64,000 bases of DNA from Vibrio rotiferianus CAIM 577 = LMG 21460 (GTDB lineage Bacteria; Pseudomonadota; Gammaproteobacteria; Enterobacterales; Vibrionaceae): NCBI RefSeq assembly GCF_002741985.1, contig NZ_APHW01000020.1:62001-126000 (forward strand), read 5' to 3'. The notes below the pieces were generated by a model, which worked only from the letters and a program-made list of their open reading frames with translations, was not told the DNA's origin and did no database searches. This document shows positions 1-8,818 of this stretch, in pieces (positions within the stretch are counted from its first letter, which is position 1; every line of letters starts with the position of its first letter). The translations under genes and the position numbers were made by a program.

Positions 1-537
1 TTCACGCTCAATGATGGTGACGTGCTTACCCAGTAAGTGTGCGGCATCGAACACTTCAAGGCCGATAAAGCCGCCGCCAATCACACAAACGCGTTGTTTG
101 TTGCTGTCCTTAAGCGCTTCTTTTACTGCCAAGCCATCTTCCATGCTGGTTAGCGTGTATACGTGCTCTGGGTTGAACTCACCGAAAGATGGCACGATTG
201 GACGTGCGCCCGTGGCAATCACCAACATATCGTAATCGATGGTGCTTTCTTCCTCTTGGTGACGAACTTTAATCTGCTTTTCTGTGCGGTCTAGTGCCAC
301 CATTTCGGTTTCAATACGCACGTCCAAGCCAGATTTAATCGCTTGCTCTGGCGTACGAGAAATCATGCGCTCAGTGTCATCAAACATGCCACCAGCAAAA
401 TAAGGTAAACCACACGCACCGAACGAGATGTAATCGCGCTTATCCAGCACAATCACTTCATCTGATGGCTGATTACGTTTGTATTTCGCTGCGAAACTCA
501 TACCTGCAGCGCTACCGCCTACGACAACAACTTTCAT
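1..537 (-). CDS. CoA-disulfide reductase-like FAD/NAD(P)H oxidoreductase (partial, N-terminal part)
   Basis: Only the first 179 residues are present; the gene runs off the left edge. The N-terminus has a Rossmann FAD-binding motif (VVVVGGSAAGMS) and the SFGACGLPY motif with Cys42, the redox-active cysteine of the CoA-disulfide reductase / NADH oxidase / persulfide reductase family. A second dinucleotide motif (VCVIGGGFIGLE) follows near residue 155. ATG at 537 has an AGG about 8 nt upstream. It follows the cystine transporter, RidA and PAS-regulator genes on the same strand, which suggests low-molecular-weight disulfide or persulfide metabolism. The exact substrate, and whether a C-terminal rhodanese domain exists, cannot be seen here. 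Confidence 0.8.
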   Translation of the reverse strand, partial: MKVVVVGGSAAGMSFAAKYKRNQPSDEVIVLDKRDYISFGACGLPYFAGGMFDDTERMISRTPEQAIKSGLDVRIETEMVALDRTEKQIKVRHQEEESTIDYDMLVIATGARPIVPSFGEFNPEHVYTLTSMEDGLAVKEALKDSNKQRVCVIGGGFIGLEVFDAAHLLGKHVTIIERE

Positions 538-570
538 ATTTATTACCTAAATAACCTGAACTCAGGAAAA

Positions 571-600
571 ACGGAGAGCACCCGCGTTGGGTGCTCTTTA
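571..600. terminator. Intrinsic terminator-like hairpin after tcyP-like gene
   Basis: Perfect 8-bp stem GAGCACCC (576-583) / GGGTGCTC (589-596) with a 5-nt loop. On the minus strand the stem is followed within a few bases by five Ts (from the aaaaa before 572), so it would end or attenuate the leftward transcript between the transporter and the oxidoreductase. Confidence 0.6.
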
Positions 601-613
601 TTAAGTTTGGAAA

Positions 614-2020
614 TTACACTGCTGCTTCTTTTGTTACTGTTGCAGTAACGTCAGCATTGTATTGCTCAGTGTTTAGTGAGCCATTCTTCTTCGCGGTTAG
701 TACACCTGACAACATTGAGCCAGAGATGTTAAGCGCGGTACGAGCCATGTCGATAAGTGCTTCGATAGAAACCAGAATCGCCACAACCGTAATATCTAGA
801 CCCATGATAGTCAGCACCGCTACCGCCGCGAACGTTGCACCGCCACCAACACCTGCGATACCGAATGAAGCAATCGCGATTACAGCAATCAGTTGTACGA
901 TGAAGCCTAGGTCTACTGGCATACCCATTACTTGAGCCGCCATGATAGCTAACATTGCTGGGTAGATACCCGCACAACCGTTCTGACCGATACTGGTACC
1001 GAATGTTGCTGACATGTTTGCTGTTTCTTCGTCCACACCTAGACGTTGAGTTTGAGTTTCAACGTTTAGTGGGATTGCCGCCATGCTTGAGCGAGAACCG
1101 AAGCCGAATACTAGCACTGGCCAGATTTTCTTCATGAACTTCGCAGGAGACAGACCGAACATAGACACCATCACGAAGTGGATTGCGAACATTACACCGA
1201 TTGCCACGTAGCTTGCTAGTAGGAAGCGACCCATTTCTGCTAGTGCGAACAAATCGTTTGTCATCATGAACGTGGTCATCAGAGCGAATACACCGTAAGG
1301 CGTCAGCTTAAGAATCTCACGTACCATTGAAAGAACTACTTCTTTCGCAGAGTTGATGAAATCAACGAAGTTTTGCACTTTCTCAGGCTTACGGTTTTTC
1401 ACTTGCAGGATACAGTAGCCAAGGAACATACCGAACAATACTGTCGATAGTGTCGATGTACGCTCAGAACCCGTTAGCATGTCGAAGATGTTGGTTGGAA
1501 TGATAGACAGCGCCATACCTGACAGACCGCTGCTCGCCATTGCATCTTGCGTCGCTACTAGTGCATCACCACGAGCTTCAATCGCACCGTTGGTACCAAT
1601 TGTGCTCACTAGCGCGTTTGCATCGATACCGAATAGGTAAATACTTGCGATGCCCACTGCCGCAGAGATAGCACAAGTGAAAAGTAGAATACCGATGATT
1701 TTTGGTGCGATACGCGAAAGTGCACCGCCACCCTCTACGTTCATGATCGAAGAGATCATCGCCACAAATACTAGTGGGATTACGATCATTTGTAGAAGCT
1801 TGATGTAGCCTTTACCGAACACAGAAATCAGTTCAGCAAAACCTGCCGTTGCCACGTTGCCAACACCGAATACGAGTTGAATCGCACCGCCGAATAACAG
1901 ACCAGCAGCAAGCGCACTCAGTACGCGGAAGTTAAAGCTTTTCTTTTGTTTTTTGAAGTTCGCAAGTAATGCGTAGAACCCAAAGAACAGGATGCTCAAT
2001 CCAATAAATGAAACGCTCAT
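614..2020 (-). CDS. tcyP: L-cystine / dicarboxylate symporter, TcyP-like (DAACS family)
   Basis: A 468-aa inner-membrane protein with about eight to ten hydrophobic segments and the family signatures KLLQMIVIPLVF near the start of the transport core, a re-entrant-loop region around GFGSRSSMAAIPLNVE, and FGTSIGQNGCAGIYPA. Length and N-terminal layout match the TcyP/YdjN cystine uptake branch of the sodium:dicarboxylate symporter family rather than GltP/DctA, which start more abruptly. ATG 2020 has GGAG 6 to 7 nt upstream. It lies 40 bp downstream of ridA on the same strand and ahead of the disulfide reductase, which fits uptake then reduction of cystine. Substrate is inferred from family and context. 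Confidence 0.75.
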   Translation of the reverse strand: MSVSFIGLSILFFGFYALLANFKKQKKSFNFRVLSALAAGLLFGGAIQLVFGVGNVATAGFAELISVFGKGYIKLLQMIVIPLVFVAMISSIMNVEGGGALSRIAPKIIGILLFTCAISAAVGIASIYLFGIDANALVSTIGTNGAIEARGDALVATQDAMASSGLSGMALSIIPTNIFDMLTGSERTSTLSTVLFGMFLGYCILQVKNRKPEKVQNFVDFINSAKEVVLSMVREILKLTPYGVFALMTTFMMTNDLFALAEMGRFLLASYVAIGVMFAIHFVMVSMFGLSPAKFMKKIWPVLVFGFGSRSSMAAIPLNVETQTQRLGVDEETANMSATFGTSIGQNGCAGIYPAMLAIMAAQVMGMPVDLGFIVQLIAVIAIASFGIAGVGGGATFAAVAVLTIMGLDITVVAILVSIEALIDMARTALNISGSMLSGVLTAKKNGSLNTEQYNADVTATVTKEAAV

Positions 2021-2060
2021 GAGAATCTCCTATTGATACCCATTTATGTCCGAAAATCGG

Positions 2061-2444
2061 TTATTTTTTGTATGCAATGGCTTCAACTTCAACCAATGCG
2101 TCTTTTGGTAGTCTTGCTGCTTCAACACAAGAGCGAGCTGGTGCGTTTTCTGTACCAAATACCTCTGTGTACACTTCGTTAAATGCGGCGAAGTTTTCCA
2201 TATCTGATAGGAAGCATGTTGTCTTCAATACTGTGTCTAGGCCCGCACCGCTTGCTTCTAGAACCGCTTTTAAGTTCTCTAGAGACTGACGAGCTTGCTC
2301 TTTGATGCCGCCTTCAACAAACTGCATGGTTTCTGGAACCAGTGGTAGTTGGCCTGATGTGTAAACCATGTCGCCATAAGCCGTACCTTGAGAGTAAGGG
2401 CCGATAGCTGCTGGTGCTTGTTCAGTGGCAATGATCTGTTTCAC
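2061..2444 (-). CDS. ridA: RidA family enamine/imine deaminase
   Basis: A 127-aa full-length RidA/YjgF/UK114 protein. It shows the IGPYSQG N-terminal motif and the C-terminal [22 protein letters not shown] motif containing the arginine that binds the substrate carboxylate. The family hydrolyses reactive 2-aminoacrylate and related enamines released by PLP enzymes acting on serine, cysteine or threonine. Start is GTG at 2444 with AGGAG 7 nt upstream. Placed between the regulator and the cystine transporter, it probably detoxifies 2-aminoacrylate made when cysteine is degraded. It may be a paralogue of the housekeeping ridA copy. Confidence 0.9.
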   Translation of the reverse strand: MKQIIATEQAPAAIGPYSQGTAYGDMVYTSGQLPLVPETMQFVEGGIKEQARQSLENLKAVLEASGAGLDTVLKTTCFLSDMENFAAFNEVYTEVFGTENAPARSCVEAARLPKDALVEVEAIAYKK

Positions 2445-2468
2445 GATGTAACTCCTAAGTTATTAATT

Positions 2469-3137
2469 TTATTCTGATTTAAATTCACGGATAAACTTGT
2501 AAACCGCCTGACGGCTGATCCCAAGTAGCTCTGATACTTGTGTGGTCGTCTCTTTAAGCTCGAATACGCCGTTATCAAACAGACAACGAATGATGGCTTT
2601 GTTGCGACCTTTTGTTGAAATCGTCTCGTCTTGATCCACTTCTTGCATCGCTGCACTCAACGCTTGCTTGATGACATCATTCGCGTTGTTGCTGAACGTT
2701 TCGCTGACTAGAGTTTGCGATACATTGCATTGCGGCATCAGTGTTTTAACGATTTCAGGGAATGGGAAAGATAAGTTCATGTTGATGCACAGCATGCCTA
2801 TCGGCTTTTGCTCTGGACCAGCCAAAATGCACGTGGTCGATTTCAGTAGCGAGCCATCGGCTGCATTGGTGAAATAACTCTTCGGAGAGACCTCGCCCGT
2901 TTTCTCGAATGTGCTCCACATACGTAGACCCAAATCGGTGATTGGCGAGCCAATTTCGCGGCCGGTATGATGACCATTCACGATCTTCACGACTGAATTT
3001 TCTAAGCTTTCAAATGAATGAATAACCACTTCGCAGTACGGTCCGATCAAATCGGCAATCGTGTCTGCCAAACGAAAGTAGTTGCTTAAACATTCTCTGT
3101 CTTCATCGGTGAATCGAACTTGCTTTACACTCTTCAT
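2469..3137 (-). CDS. PAS/HTH transcriptional regulator (YheO/DauR-like)
   Basis: 222 aa. Residues about 20-130 form a YheO-type PAS-like sensor domain (motifs PYCEVVIHSFESLENSVV and GSPITDLGLR), and the C-terminus (about 160-220) carries an HTH_22 domain with TTQVSELLGISRQAVYKFIREF. Characterised relatives are DauR (D-arginine catabolism) and cysteine-utilisation regulators. It is the first gene of the leftward cluster, 24 bp before ridA, so it probably senses a small sulfur or amino-acid ligand and controls the downstream genes and itself. The ligand is unknown. Confidence 0.8.
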   Translation of the reverse strand: MKSVKQVRFTDEDRECLSNYFRLADTIADLIGPYCEVVIHSFESLENSVVKIVNGHHTGREIGSPITDLGLRMWSTFEKTGEVSPKSYFTNAADGSLLKSTTCILAGPEQKPIGMLCINMNLSFPFPEIVKTLMPQCNVSQTLVSETFSNNANDVIKQALSAAMQEVDQDETISTKGRNKAIIRCLFDNGVFELKETTTQVSELLGISRQAVYKFIREFKSE

Positions 3138-3142
3138 CTTGG

Positions 3143-3171
3143 TTTACATTTTTGAACTCAATGACTGTAAA
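3143..3171. promoter_or_regulatory. Candidate operator TTTACA-N17-TGTAAA upstream of the PAS/HTH regulator
   Basis: Inverted 6-mers TTTACA (3143-3148) and TGTAAA (3166-3171) lie just upstream of the regulator start at 3137. GTAAAC-type repeats recur near 3205-3220, and a 7-bp inverted repeat GGTTTAA/TTAAACC occurs at 3313-3330. Any of these could bind the YheO-like regulator; AT-rich sequence makes chance matches easy. Confidence 0.25.
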
Positions 3172-3605
3172 TTACTTCTTTCGGGTTAGTTGAGCAATAC
3201 AGAGTAAACTTCTGTAAACCATCAATTCACGCCTAAAACACCAACAAAAATCGAAGAATTGATCGAAATCACGCGCAATAGTTGAACAAGATCACCAAAA
3301 ACATATGAGTCCGGTTTAATTTCTTAAACCACATCAAAGTTTAAATATTTAAAATCAAAGATTGCAATTTTGAACACTTTAATGATCTAGAGCAAGTTCT
3401 AAAACACAGTAAACACTTCATACGGTAATGACTCCTTAGAAGCACGAATTGATTTATAAAATCCAGTCAATTAAAGCATTCACCAAACCACTGAATGTGC
3501 ATAAAACATCACCAAGCATCATTGAATTAATCCCAATTCATACTTGTAGGACGTAGCAAATTTCAAAAAGACGCAAATTAAAGAAAAAAACGGAAGAGAA
3601 CAGAC
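3172..3605. other. Gene-free AT-rich spacer
   Basis: No credible coding frame on either strand. It holds the upstream region of the sulfur cluster and the GGTTTAA/TTAAACC inverted repeat (3313-3330). Low GC suggests promoter or spacer DNA; nothing else recognised. Confidence 0.5.
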
Positions 3606-3633
3606 AAAAAAACCGAGTGCACTACACACTCGG
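3606..3633 (-). terminator. Intrinsic terminator of the glycosyltransferase operon
   Basis: Read leftward: CCGAGTG stem, 7-nt loop, CACTCGG, then a run of seven Ts (A7 at 3606-3612 on the plus strand). It sits about 100 bp past the GtrA-like stop codon, as expected for the end of the 6575-to-3735 transcript. Confidence 0.85.
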
Positions 3634-3734
3634 CTTATCGATAACTCAGTAAAAGAGAGAATAAGAAAGCTTGAACTGTGATGAGAATAAGTCGCTTGGT
3701 TAATTCTAGGCAGAGCTGGGAATGTGCTGAAACC

Positions 3735-4130
3735 TCACCCCTGGCGAAATACCCACTTTGAACTCAACAAATAGTTGCTCACCATGCCTGTCAGTATTCC
3801 CAAAACTAATGCAACGTACACCATGAAACCTTGAGTTCCTAAGAATAAAGTGACGCCTTTGAAAACAATGAAATTTGGTAACGCACTGATACAAGCACTC
3901 ATCATAAACTTTTGCCATTGTCGTAAAGGATTGGCTTTGTTGGATTGGGAAAATGTAAGCCAGCGATTACCAAGCCAGGTTGTGGTGGCCGCAAACAAAA
4001 AGGCAATACTACGGGCAATCATTAGATCCAAGCCAATAAAATGGAATAGCAACGCAAAGATAATGGTGTCGACCACAAAGCCAACACCACCGACAAAAGC
4101 AAACCGAGCAAATTTAGCCATTCGCTTCAC
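3735..4130 (-). CDS. GtrA-like flippase-family membrane protein
   Basis: 131 aa with four predicted membrane helices and the GtrA-family N-terminal pattern FARFAFVGGVGFVVDTIIF, plus a conserved NRWLTFS segment in the middle and SSKWVF at the end. GtrA proteins are thought to translocate polyprenyl-phosphate-linked sugars across the inner membrane. The start overlaps the end of the upstream GT39 gene by 17 bp, so translation is coupled. Together with the GT2 and GT39 genes it forms a complete make/flip/transfer module. Confidence 0.85.
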   Translation of the reverse strand: MKRMAKFARFAFVGGVGFVVDTIIFALLFHFIGLDLMIARSIAFLFAATTTWLGNRWLTFSQSNKANPLRQWQKFMMSACISALPNFIVFKGVTLFLGTQGFMVYVALVLGILTGMVSNYLLSSKWVFRQG

Positions 4131-5532
4131 TAGTAATACAGCTATATAGGGAGCGCTTAGAATTGGCAGTAAACTCGTTCATGCAACTTAATGATTTGTT
4201 CTTGATGAGAACATCAACTTCATGATCTTTACCAACTAAATGGTAACGAGGTAATGATTCTAGAACGGCAAGATCTTCGAGTTGTTTCGCTTGGCCTTGG
4301 CTATAAAACTGTCCAGAGAATGGACGCTTGCCAACGTAGAAGACAGGAACGTCATCTTTTACCTGCTCTAAGATCACTCGATCGCTGCGGCTATCCGCCT
4401 TACCAAGATTCAGAACTAGCATCGCGATCATCAGAAGAACCGGCAGAACAGCTGCGGTCCCAGAAAGCCACTTGAGGTCTTGCTTGTCGACTAGCATCGC
4501 GATGATTAACCCAAGCGCGGGAACTCCTGGAAGCACATATGCAGGTAAGATGTTGCCTGCCATCGTAAACAAAATCATTGGGGAAATTAGCCAACAAAGC
4601 AAAAAGGTAAATAAACCCTGATGATCGGTTTCGATCTCCTTCAGTGCTTTTCTACGCTTCAAAGCTAAAACGGGTAAAACGATAGACCATGGCGCAGCTG
4701 ATTGTAGCCAGAATAACCAAATCATACCGCGAGGTTGGTCGTGGGCAGAGCCATATAAGTCCCCTTCCCAACCACTTACCACAAAGCGCTTAAAGTGTTC
4801 ACCAACGATAAAGTAATCAATAAAGCCAGGGGTCGCCATCTCTGCCATGATGTACCATGGCAATGCAATTGCTAGCATCAGTGCCAATCCGGAAACAATT
4901 GGGAAACGCTGCCACAACGTTTTGAAAGCCCCCAAAAAACCATGCTGGATGATAAGCCAGGGGAATACAGCGATACCCATGATCACAATCGCCACTGGTC
5001 CCTTAGCTAGCAGACCGCACGCTAAACCAAAGAAGCCTAAATAGCCCCAAAGTCGGCTGTACTTATCTTTTCCAAGCCAGCAGTAATAGAAACCTATCAT
5101 AGCTATTGTCATCGCAAGGGTAAGAGCCATGTCTGTCATGACCGCTCCCGCTGCGATAGAAAAAATGCCACAAGTCGCCAAGACGAGAGAAGCGATCAGC
5201 GCACTGAAACCTGCTCGATGAGCCATAAACGCAATAAGGCCGATTGTCAGTACACCCGCTAACCAATGGGGCGCACGAACTGCAAATTCATTCAAGCCAA
5301 ATAGCTCAATACCGTATGCACTCATCCAAGTAAATAAAGGTGGCTTACCCCAGAAAGGCACACCGTAGTCAAATTGCGGGGTTAACCAATTCCCAGTTTC
5401 CACCATTAAGCGCGCCATTTCTCCATAACGGGCTTCCGTGGTGTCCATTAGAGGATAAGTAGCTAGTGAAATAAGACGGAGTAAAAGAGCAAACGCCAAT
5501 AACAACCACAGGTGGGTTTTATTAATACTCAT
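4114..5532 (-). CDS. ArnT-like GT39 lipid-linked sugar glycosyltransferase
   Basis: 472-aa polytopic membrane protein of the PMT/ArnT (GT39) clan. The N-terminal loop carries the DTTEARYGEMARLMVETGNWLTP-type segment, with the acidic residue and GNW motif typical of ArnT and related PMT_2 enzymes, and PFWGKPPLFTW follows. About 10-12 helices fill residues 10-370; the C-terminal ~100 residues form a small periplasmic domain. It likely transfers a sugar from undecaprenyl phosphate to a periplasmic acceptor such as lipid A or a surface glycan. It starts 2 bp after the GT2 gene, and no arnA/arnB genes are nearby, so L-Ara4N is not implied. Confidence 0.8.
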   Translation of the reverse strand: MSINKTHLWLLLAFALLLRLISLATYPLMDTTEARYGEMARLMVETGNWLTPQFDYGVPFWGKPPLFTWMSAYGIELFGLNEFAVRAPHWLAGVLTIGLIAFMAHRAGFSALIASLVLATCGIFSIAAGAVMTDMALTLAMTIAMIGFYYCWLGKDKYSRLWGYLGFFGLACGLLAKGPVAIVIMGIAVFPWLIIQHGFLGAFKTLWQRFPIVSGLALMLAIALPWYIMAEMATPGFIDYFIVGEHFKRFVVSGWEGDLYGSAHDQPRGMIWLFWLQSAAPWSIVLPVLALKRRKALKEIETDHQGLFTFLLCWLISPMILFTMAGNILPAYVLPGVPALGLIIAMLVDKQDLKWLSGTAAVLPVLLMIAMLVLNLGKADSRSDRVILEQVKDDVPVFYVGKRPFSGQFYSQGQAKQLEDLAVLESLPRYHLVGKDHEVDVLIKNKSLSCMNEFTANSKRSLYSCITSEANG

Positions 5533-5534
5533 GA

Positions 5535-6575
5535 TTACGCGGTTTCTCCCAATTTAAATTTCAGAGATTGGATGGATTGATGTTTTGCTGGCTGCTCGTA
5601 AACAGACTGAACAAGATAGAGAGGACGTTGCTTGGTCTCGACGAAAATACGCCCGATGTATTCGCCCAAAAGGCCAATAGACAGAAGTTGAACGCCACCC
5701 AATGCGAGTTGAACCACCATCATGGATGGATAACCGGTGACGGGCTCACCGAATACGACGGTTTTCATCACTATGAAAGCACCGTAAAGAAATGCACTAA
5801 ACGCAACTAAAGCACCCGCCAACGTCGCCAAGCGAAGAGGACGGATTGAAAAGGACGTGATGCCATCCATAGCAAGCCCGATTAGCTTGAGATAGTTCCA
5901 CTTAGTTTCTCCGCAATGACGAGCATCGCGTTCAAACTGAACCGTGACTTGCTTGAAACCAGGCCAAGAGAAAATACCTTTCATGTAACGGTTACGCTCT
6001 GGTAAGGCGTTGATGTGTTTTACCACTTTTGCACTCAACAGACGGAAATCACCTACGTTCTCCGGCACATCAAGCTTCGCCATACTGTTTAGGAGTTTGT
6101 AGAAGCAAGCCGCAGAGAAACGTTTAAACCACGTCTCACCATGACGCTCACTGCGTTGCATGTTCACCACGTCATAGCCTTCACGCCATTTGGAGACCAT
6201 CTTAGGAATCAACTCTGGCGGATCCTGCAGGTCGGCGTCGATCACGATGACAGCCTCACCTTTACAATGCTCTAGGCCTGCACTCATGGCAGATTCCTTT
6301 CCAAAATTACGGCTAAGAGCAATACAACGAACCACGCTAGAGGATTGAGAAAAGTTTTGCGCGATCATTAAACTGCTATCTTGGCTACCATCATCAACGT
6401 AGATAATTTCGCAATGCTCTGGCATAGCATCTAATACATCAGTTAGGCGGCGATGAAACTCAGGAAGGACTTCCTGTTCATTGTAAAAAGGCACAATGAC
6501 AGACAAAACCGGTTTAAGGTCAGAGTCTTGATTGACCTTTGAAAAGGTTGCGGCGTGAATGTTTAAAGTCGACAT
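5535..6575 (-). CDS. GtrB/ArnC-like polyprenyl-phosphate glycosyltransferase (GT2)
   Basis: 346 aa. Residues about 22-240 are a GT2 domain: SVIVPFYNEQEVLPEF, IYVDDGSQDSS, the metal-binding VIDADLQDPPE and the RNFGKESAMSAG segment. Two C-terminal membrane helices (about 250-275 and 290-315) anchor it, as in GtrB/DPM1-type enzymes that load a sugar onto undecaprenyl phosphate on the cytoplasmic face. It is the first gene of a three-gene operon with GT39 and GtrA-like genes and is divergent from a two-component system 150 bp away, which may control it. The sugar is unknown. Confidence 0.85.
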   Translation of the reverse strand: MSTLNIHAATFSKVNQDSDLKPVLSVIVPFYNEQEVLPEFHRRLTDVLDAMPEHCEIIYVDDGSQDSSLMIAQNFSQSSSVVRCIALSRNFGKESAMSAGLEHCKGEAVIVIDADLQDPPELIPKMVSKWREGYDVVNMQRSERHGETWFKRFSAACFYKLLNSMAKLDVPENVGDFRLLSAKVVKHINALPERNRYMKGIFSWPGFKQVTVQFERDARHCGETKWNYLKLIGLAMDGITSFSIRPLRLATLAGALVAFSAFLYGAFIVMKTVVFGEPVTGYPSMMVVQLALGGVQLLSIGLLGEYIGRIFVETKQRPLYLVQSVYEQPAKHQSIQSLKFKLGETA

Positions 6576-6625
6576 GCTACTCTTCCACTGGAATCTTTTA
6601 GTTGCACTAATCTACTTGTTGCAAT

Positions 6626-6656
6626 GTGAAAGAGTTGTTGTCGACATCTTTTTCAC
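6626..6656. promoter_or_regulatory. Divergent promoter region with inverted GTGAAA/TTTCAC
   Basis: The 153-bp gap between the GT2 gene (leftward) and the response regulator (rightward) contains GTGAAA (6626-6631) and TTTCAC (6651-6656) as an inverted pair. This is a plausible binding site for the adjacent OmpR-family regulator, but OmpR-type regulators usually prefer direct repeats, so confidence is low. Confidence 0.25.
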
Positions 6657-6728
6657 GCCCTTAGTGCATAATGTTCGGTTAAAACAGAAAGCGATTTTCT
6701 AAAATCTGCAAAAAATGGAGAGCAATAC

Positions 6729-7406
6729 ATGAAACGCGTACTTTTAGTCGAAGATAATCGAGAAATTGCCGGCATGCTTTTCGATTATTTCGAGTGTGCA
6801 GGAATGGATCTCGATTATGCAGATAATGGTGAGTTGGGATTGAAACTTGCTATGGAAAACAGCTTCGACATTATTTTGCTCGATTTGATGCTTCCACGAA
6901 TGGACGGCTTAACGGTATGCAACAAACTTAGAGATGCTGGTAACAATACTCCAGTATTGATGCTGACCGCACTTGATAGCCGTGACGATATGCTTAAAGG
7001 CTTCCAGCATGGCGCAGACGACTACCTAACCAAACCATTTGACTTGGATATCTTAGAAGCTCGAATGGAAGCACTCATCCGTCGTTATCGTGGGACTGTA
7101 GCTTCAGCCAAACTCGAGTACGGTGAAGTGTCGATTGACCAGAAAACACGAAAAGCTTACAGGCAAGACAAGTTACTGGCGCTCAATCCAACCACATACA
7201 CCATCTTAGAAATGCTGGTAAAAAGTGCCCCGGATATCGTTACGCGTGAGGATATTGCATTTAGCTTGTGGCAAGAAAATGAGCCGAATAATGATGTGTT
7301 ACGCAGCCATATTTACCAGCTGAGAAATCAACTCGATAAACCGTTCGAGTCACATCTGTTAAAGACAATACCGAAAGTCGGCTTTAGATTGGAGAGTGGT
7401 GAATGA
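6729..7406 (+). CDS. OmpR-family response regulator
   Basis: 225 aa. The receiver domain (1-115) has the acidic pair after VLLVEDN, phospho-acceptor Asp52 in LLDLMLPRMDG, Thr in MLTALDS and Lys in TKPFD. The C-terminal winged helix (about 130-222) has NPTTYTILEMLVKSAPDIVTREDI and LRSHIYQLRNQLDKPF. The start has GGAGAG a few bases upstream, and the stop overlaps the kinase start by 4 bp (ATGA), so the pair is translationally coupled. It is divergent from a lipid-linked sugar operon, which suggests control of envelope modification; that link is inferred from position only. Confidence 0.92.
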   Translation: MKRVLLVEDNREIAGMLFDYFECAGMDLDYADNGELGLKLAMENSFDIILLDLMLPRMDGLTVCNKLRDAGNNTPVLMLTALDSRDDMLKGFQHGADDYLTKPFDLDILEARMEALIRRYRGTVASAKLEYGEVSIDQKTRKAYRQDKLLALNPTTYTILEMLVKSAPDIVTREDIAFSLWQENEPNNDVLRSHIYQLRNQLDKPFESHLLKTIPKVGFRLESGE

Positions 7407-8680
7407 TACGCCGACTGCTTGACAACACACAGAGCATGACTGGGCGGTTAGCTCTGTTTTTCTCTTTGGTTTCAATCGTCATCGGTATATTTTGCTTCCT
7501 ATTAGTTACAGCGTCACTACTATGGTCTGAAGATCGTGTCGGTGAGCGTCGCATCATGATAGACAAAAAAGAAGCCATAGAGCATTTTCAACTCTATCCT
7601 GATGAAGGGATCATTAAACTCGACCTGCTAACCACCGCGTACAACGATATAGAGTTAGTTCCAGCCGAATATCAAGAATACTTAGTAGGAAAAAAACAGT
7701 TTCTCGATGAAGTCGGTGACGAAATATCATCACGTATGGTCTACATGAGTACTTATACACATAATGGTGTTGAGTACCCAGTCATCCTCATTTCGCTCAT
7801 TGATGAAATTGAAATCACCTACGATGAATTTATCTTCGTCGTCGCTTTAGTACTCAGTGTCGTTGCCGTCCTCATTTTTTTGTTTGGCAGTCTCTTATTG
7901 CGACTATCTCAAAGCCTAATCGAGCCTGTAAATTCATTGAAAAGCCAGTTGGATCAACATCATGGTGACCCAACGCAGATTTTTTTAGTTCCAGCCGGAT
8001 CAGCACAAGAATTCCAGAAACTGGCTTCGCACCTAAACGAATACCGAAGTGAAATTAATAAAACCATCAAGCGTGAACAAGCGTTTGCTCGATATGCGAG
8101 TCACGAGCTTCGTACTCCTCTAACGGTAATGAAAGGTTCAAGCAGCTTATTGGCAAGAAGTGCGAATACAGATTTCCAAACACGCCAAGTGAATCGAATT
8201 CAGGATGCCACGCAACAGATGTCAACCATGGTGGATGCCCTACTCGGTTTAGTGCGATACGAGCGCAATGCAGATGACTCTCCTATGCGAAGCATTACCG
8301 AAGAGGAACTCAGCCAAATCATCTCCCAAAGCCAAGCTCAAGCGGATGAAAAAGCGCTCAAATTTGATGTTCAGGTAAACGGTAATCCAACAACGCGAGC
8401 CACCAAAGCGGTGCTCACTATTATTCTTGGCAACCTAATTCGCAACGGCATTGCGGCAACACCATCAGGGTCGATTCACATAAGCATGGATAAAAACACC
8501 ATCTCAGTCCGTGACGAAGGGGAAGGCTTCTCAAGTATTCCTCATTCTGATGGTCATGGCTTGGGCTTGATGATTGTGGATGACTTATGCCAACGCTATG
8601 GCTGGCAATTTAAGATTGGCACACATCCAGAGGGTGGATGTGAAGCACTGATTGATCTCGCTTCAGAGTATAAAGAGTAG
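7403..8680 (+). CDS. Membrane sensor histidine kinase
   Basis: 425 aa. Membrane helices at about 16-41 and 143-168 flank a ~100-residue periplasmic sensor domain rich in acidic residues. A short HAMP-like segment follows, then the dimerisation/phospho-acceptor box ASHELRTPLTVMKGSSSL with His234. The ATPase domain has an N box (LGNLIRNGIAATPSG), a G1 box (VRDEGEGF) and a G2 box (HGLGLMIV). An acidic sensor loop recalls PhoQ-like cation or peptide sensing, but this is speculation. Its partner is the upstream regulator. Confidence 0.9.
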   Translation: MIRRLLDNTQSMTGRLALFFSLVSIVIGIFCFLLVTASLLWSEDRVGERRIMIDKKEAIEHFQLYPDEGIIKLDLLTTAYNDIELVPAEYQEYLVGKKQFLDEVGDEISSRMVYMSTYTHNGVEYPVILISLIDEIEITYDEFIFVVALVLSVVAVLIFLFGSLLLRLSQSLIEPVNSLKSQLDQHHGDPTQIFLVPAGSAQEFQKLASHLNEYRSEINKTIKREQAFARYASHELRTPLTVMKGSSSLLARSANTDFQTRQVNRIQDATQQMSTMVDALLGLVRYERNADDSPMRSITEEELSQIISQSQAQADEKALKFDVQVNGNPTTRATKAVLTIILGNLIRNGIAATPSGSIHISMDKNTISVRDEGEGFSSIPHSDGHGLGLMIVDDLCQRYGWQFKIGTHPEGGCEALIDLASEYKE

Positions 8681-8742
8681 ATCATAGCTCCACCCTAAGT
8701 AACGCGAATTGCTTAGGCGTAACTTGCTAAGAAAAAGAGTCA

Positions 8743-8802
8743 ATCAGAGAGGTATCTTACTTGCTTAGTATCAACACAGGCAATCTGATACCTCTTTCTG
8801 AT
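8743..8802. terminator. Bidirectional hairpin between kinase and LRR-kinase genes
   Basis: Perfect 9-bp inverted repeat AGAGGTATC (8748-8756) / GATACCTCT (8787-8795), extended on both sides by partly matching ATCAG/CTGAT. It sits between two convergent genes and probably ends both transcripts, although there is no long T run. Confidence 0.55.
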
Positions 8803-8818
8803 TCGCTTAATTGACACC

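Noticed and set aside
8487-8680. Frameshift or truncation of the histidine kinase C-terminus
   Set aside because: G1 and G2 boxes are both intact and in frame.
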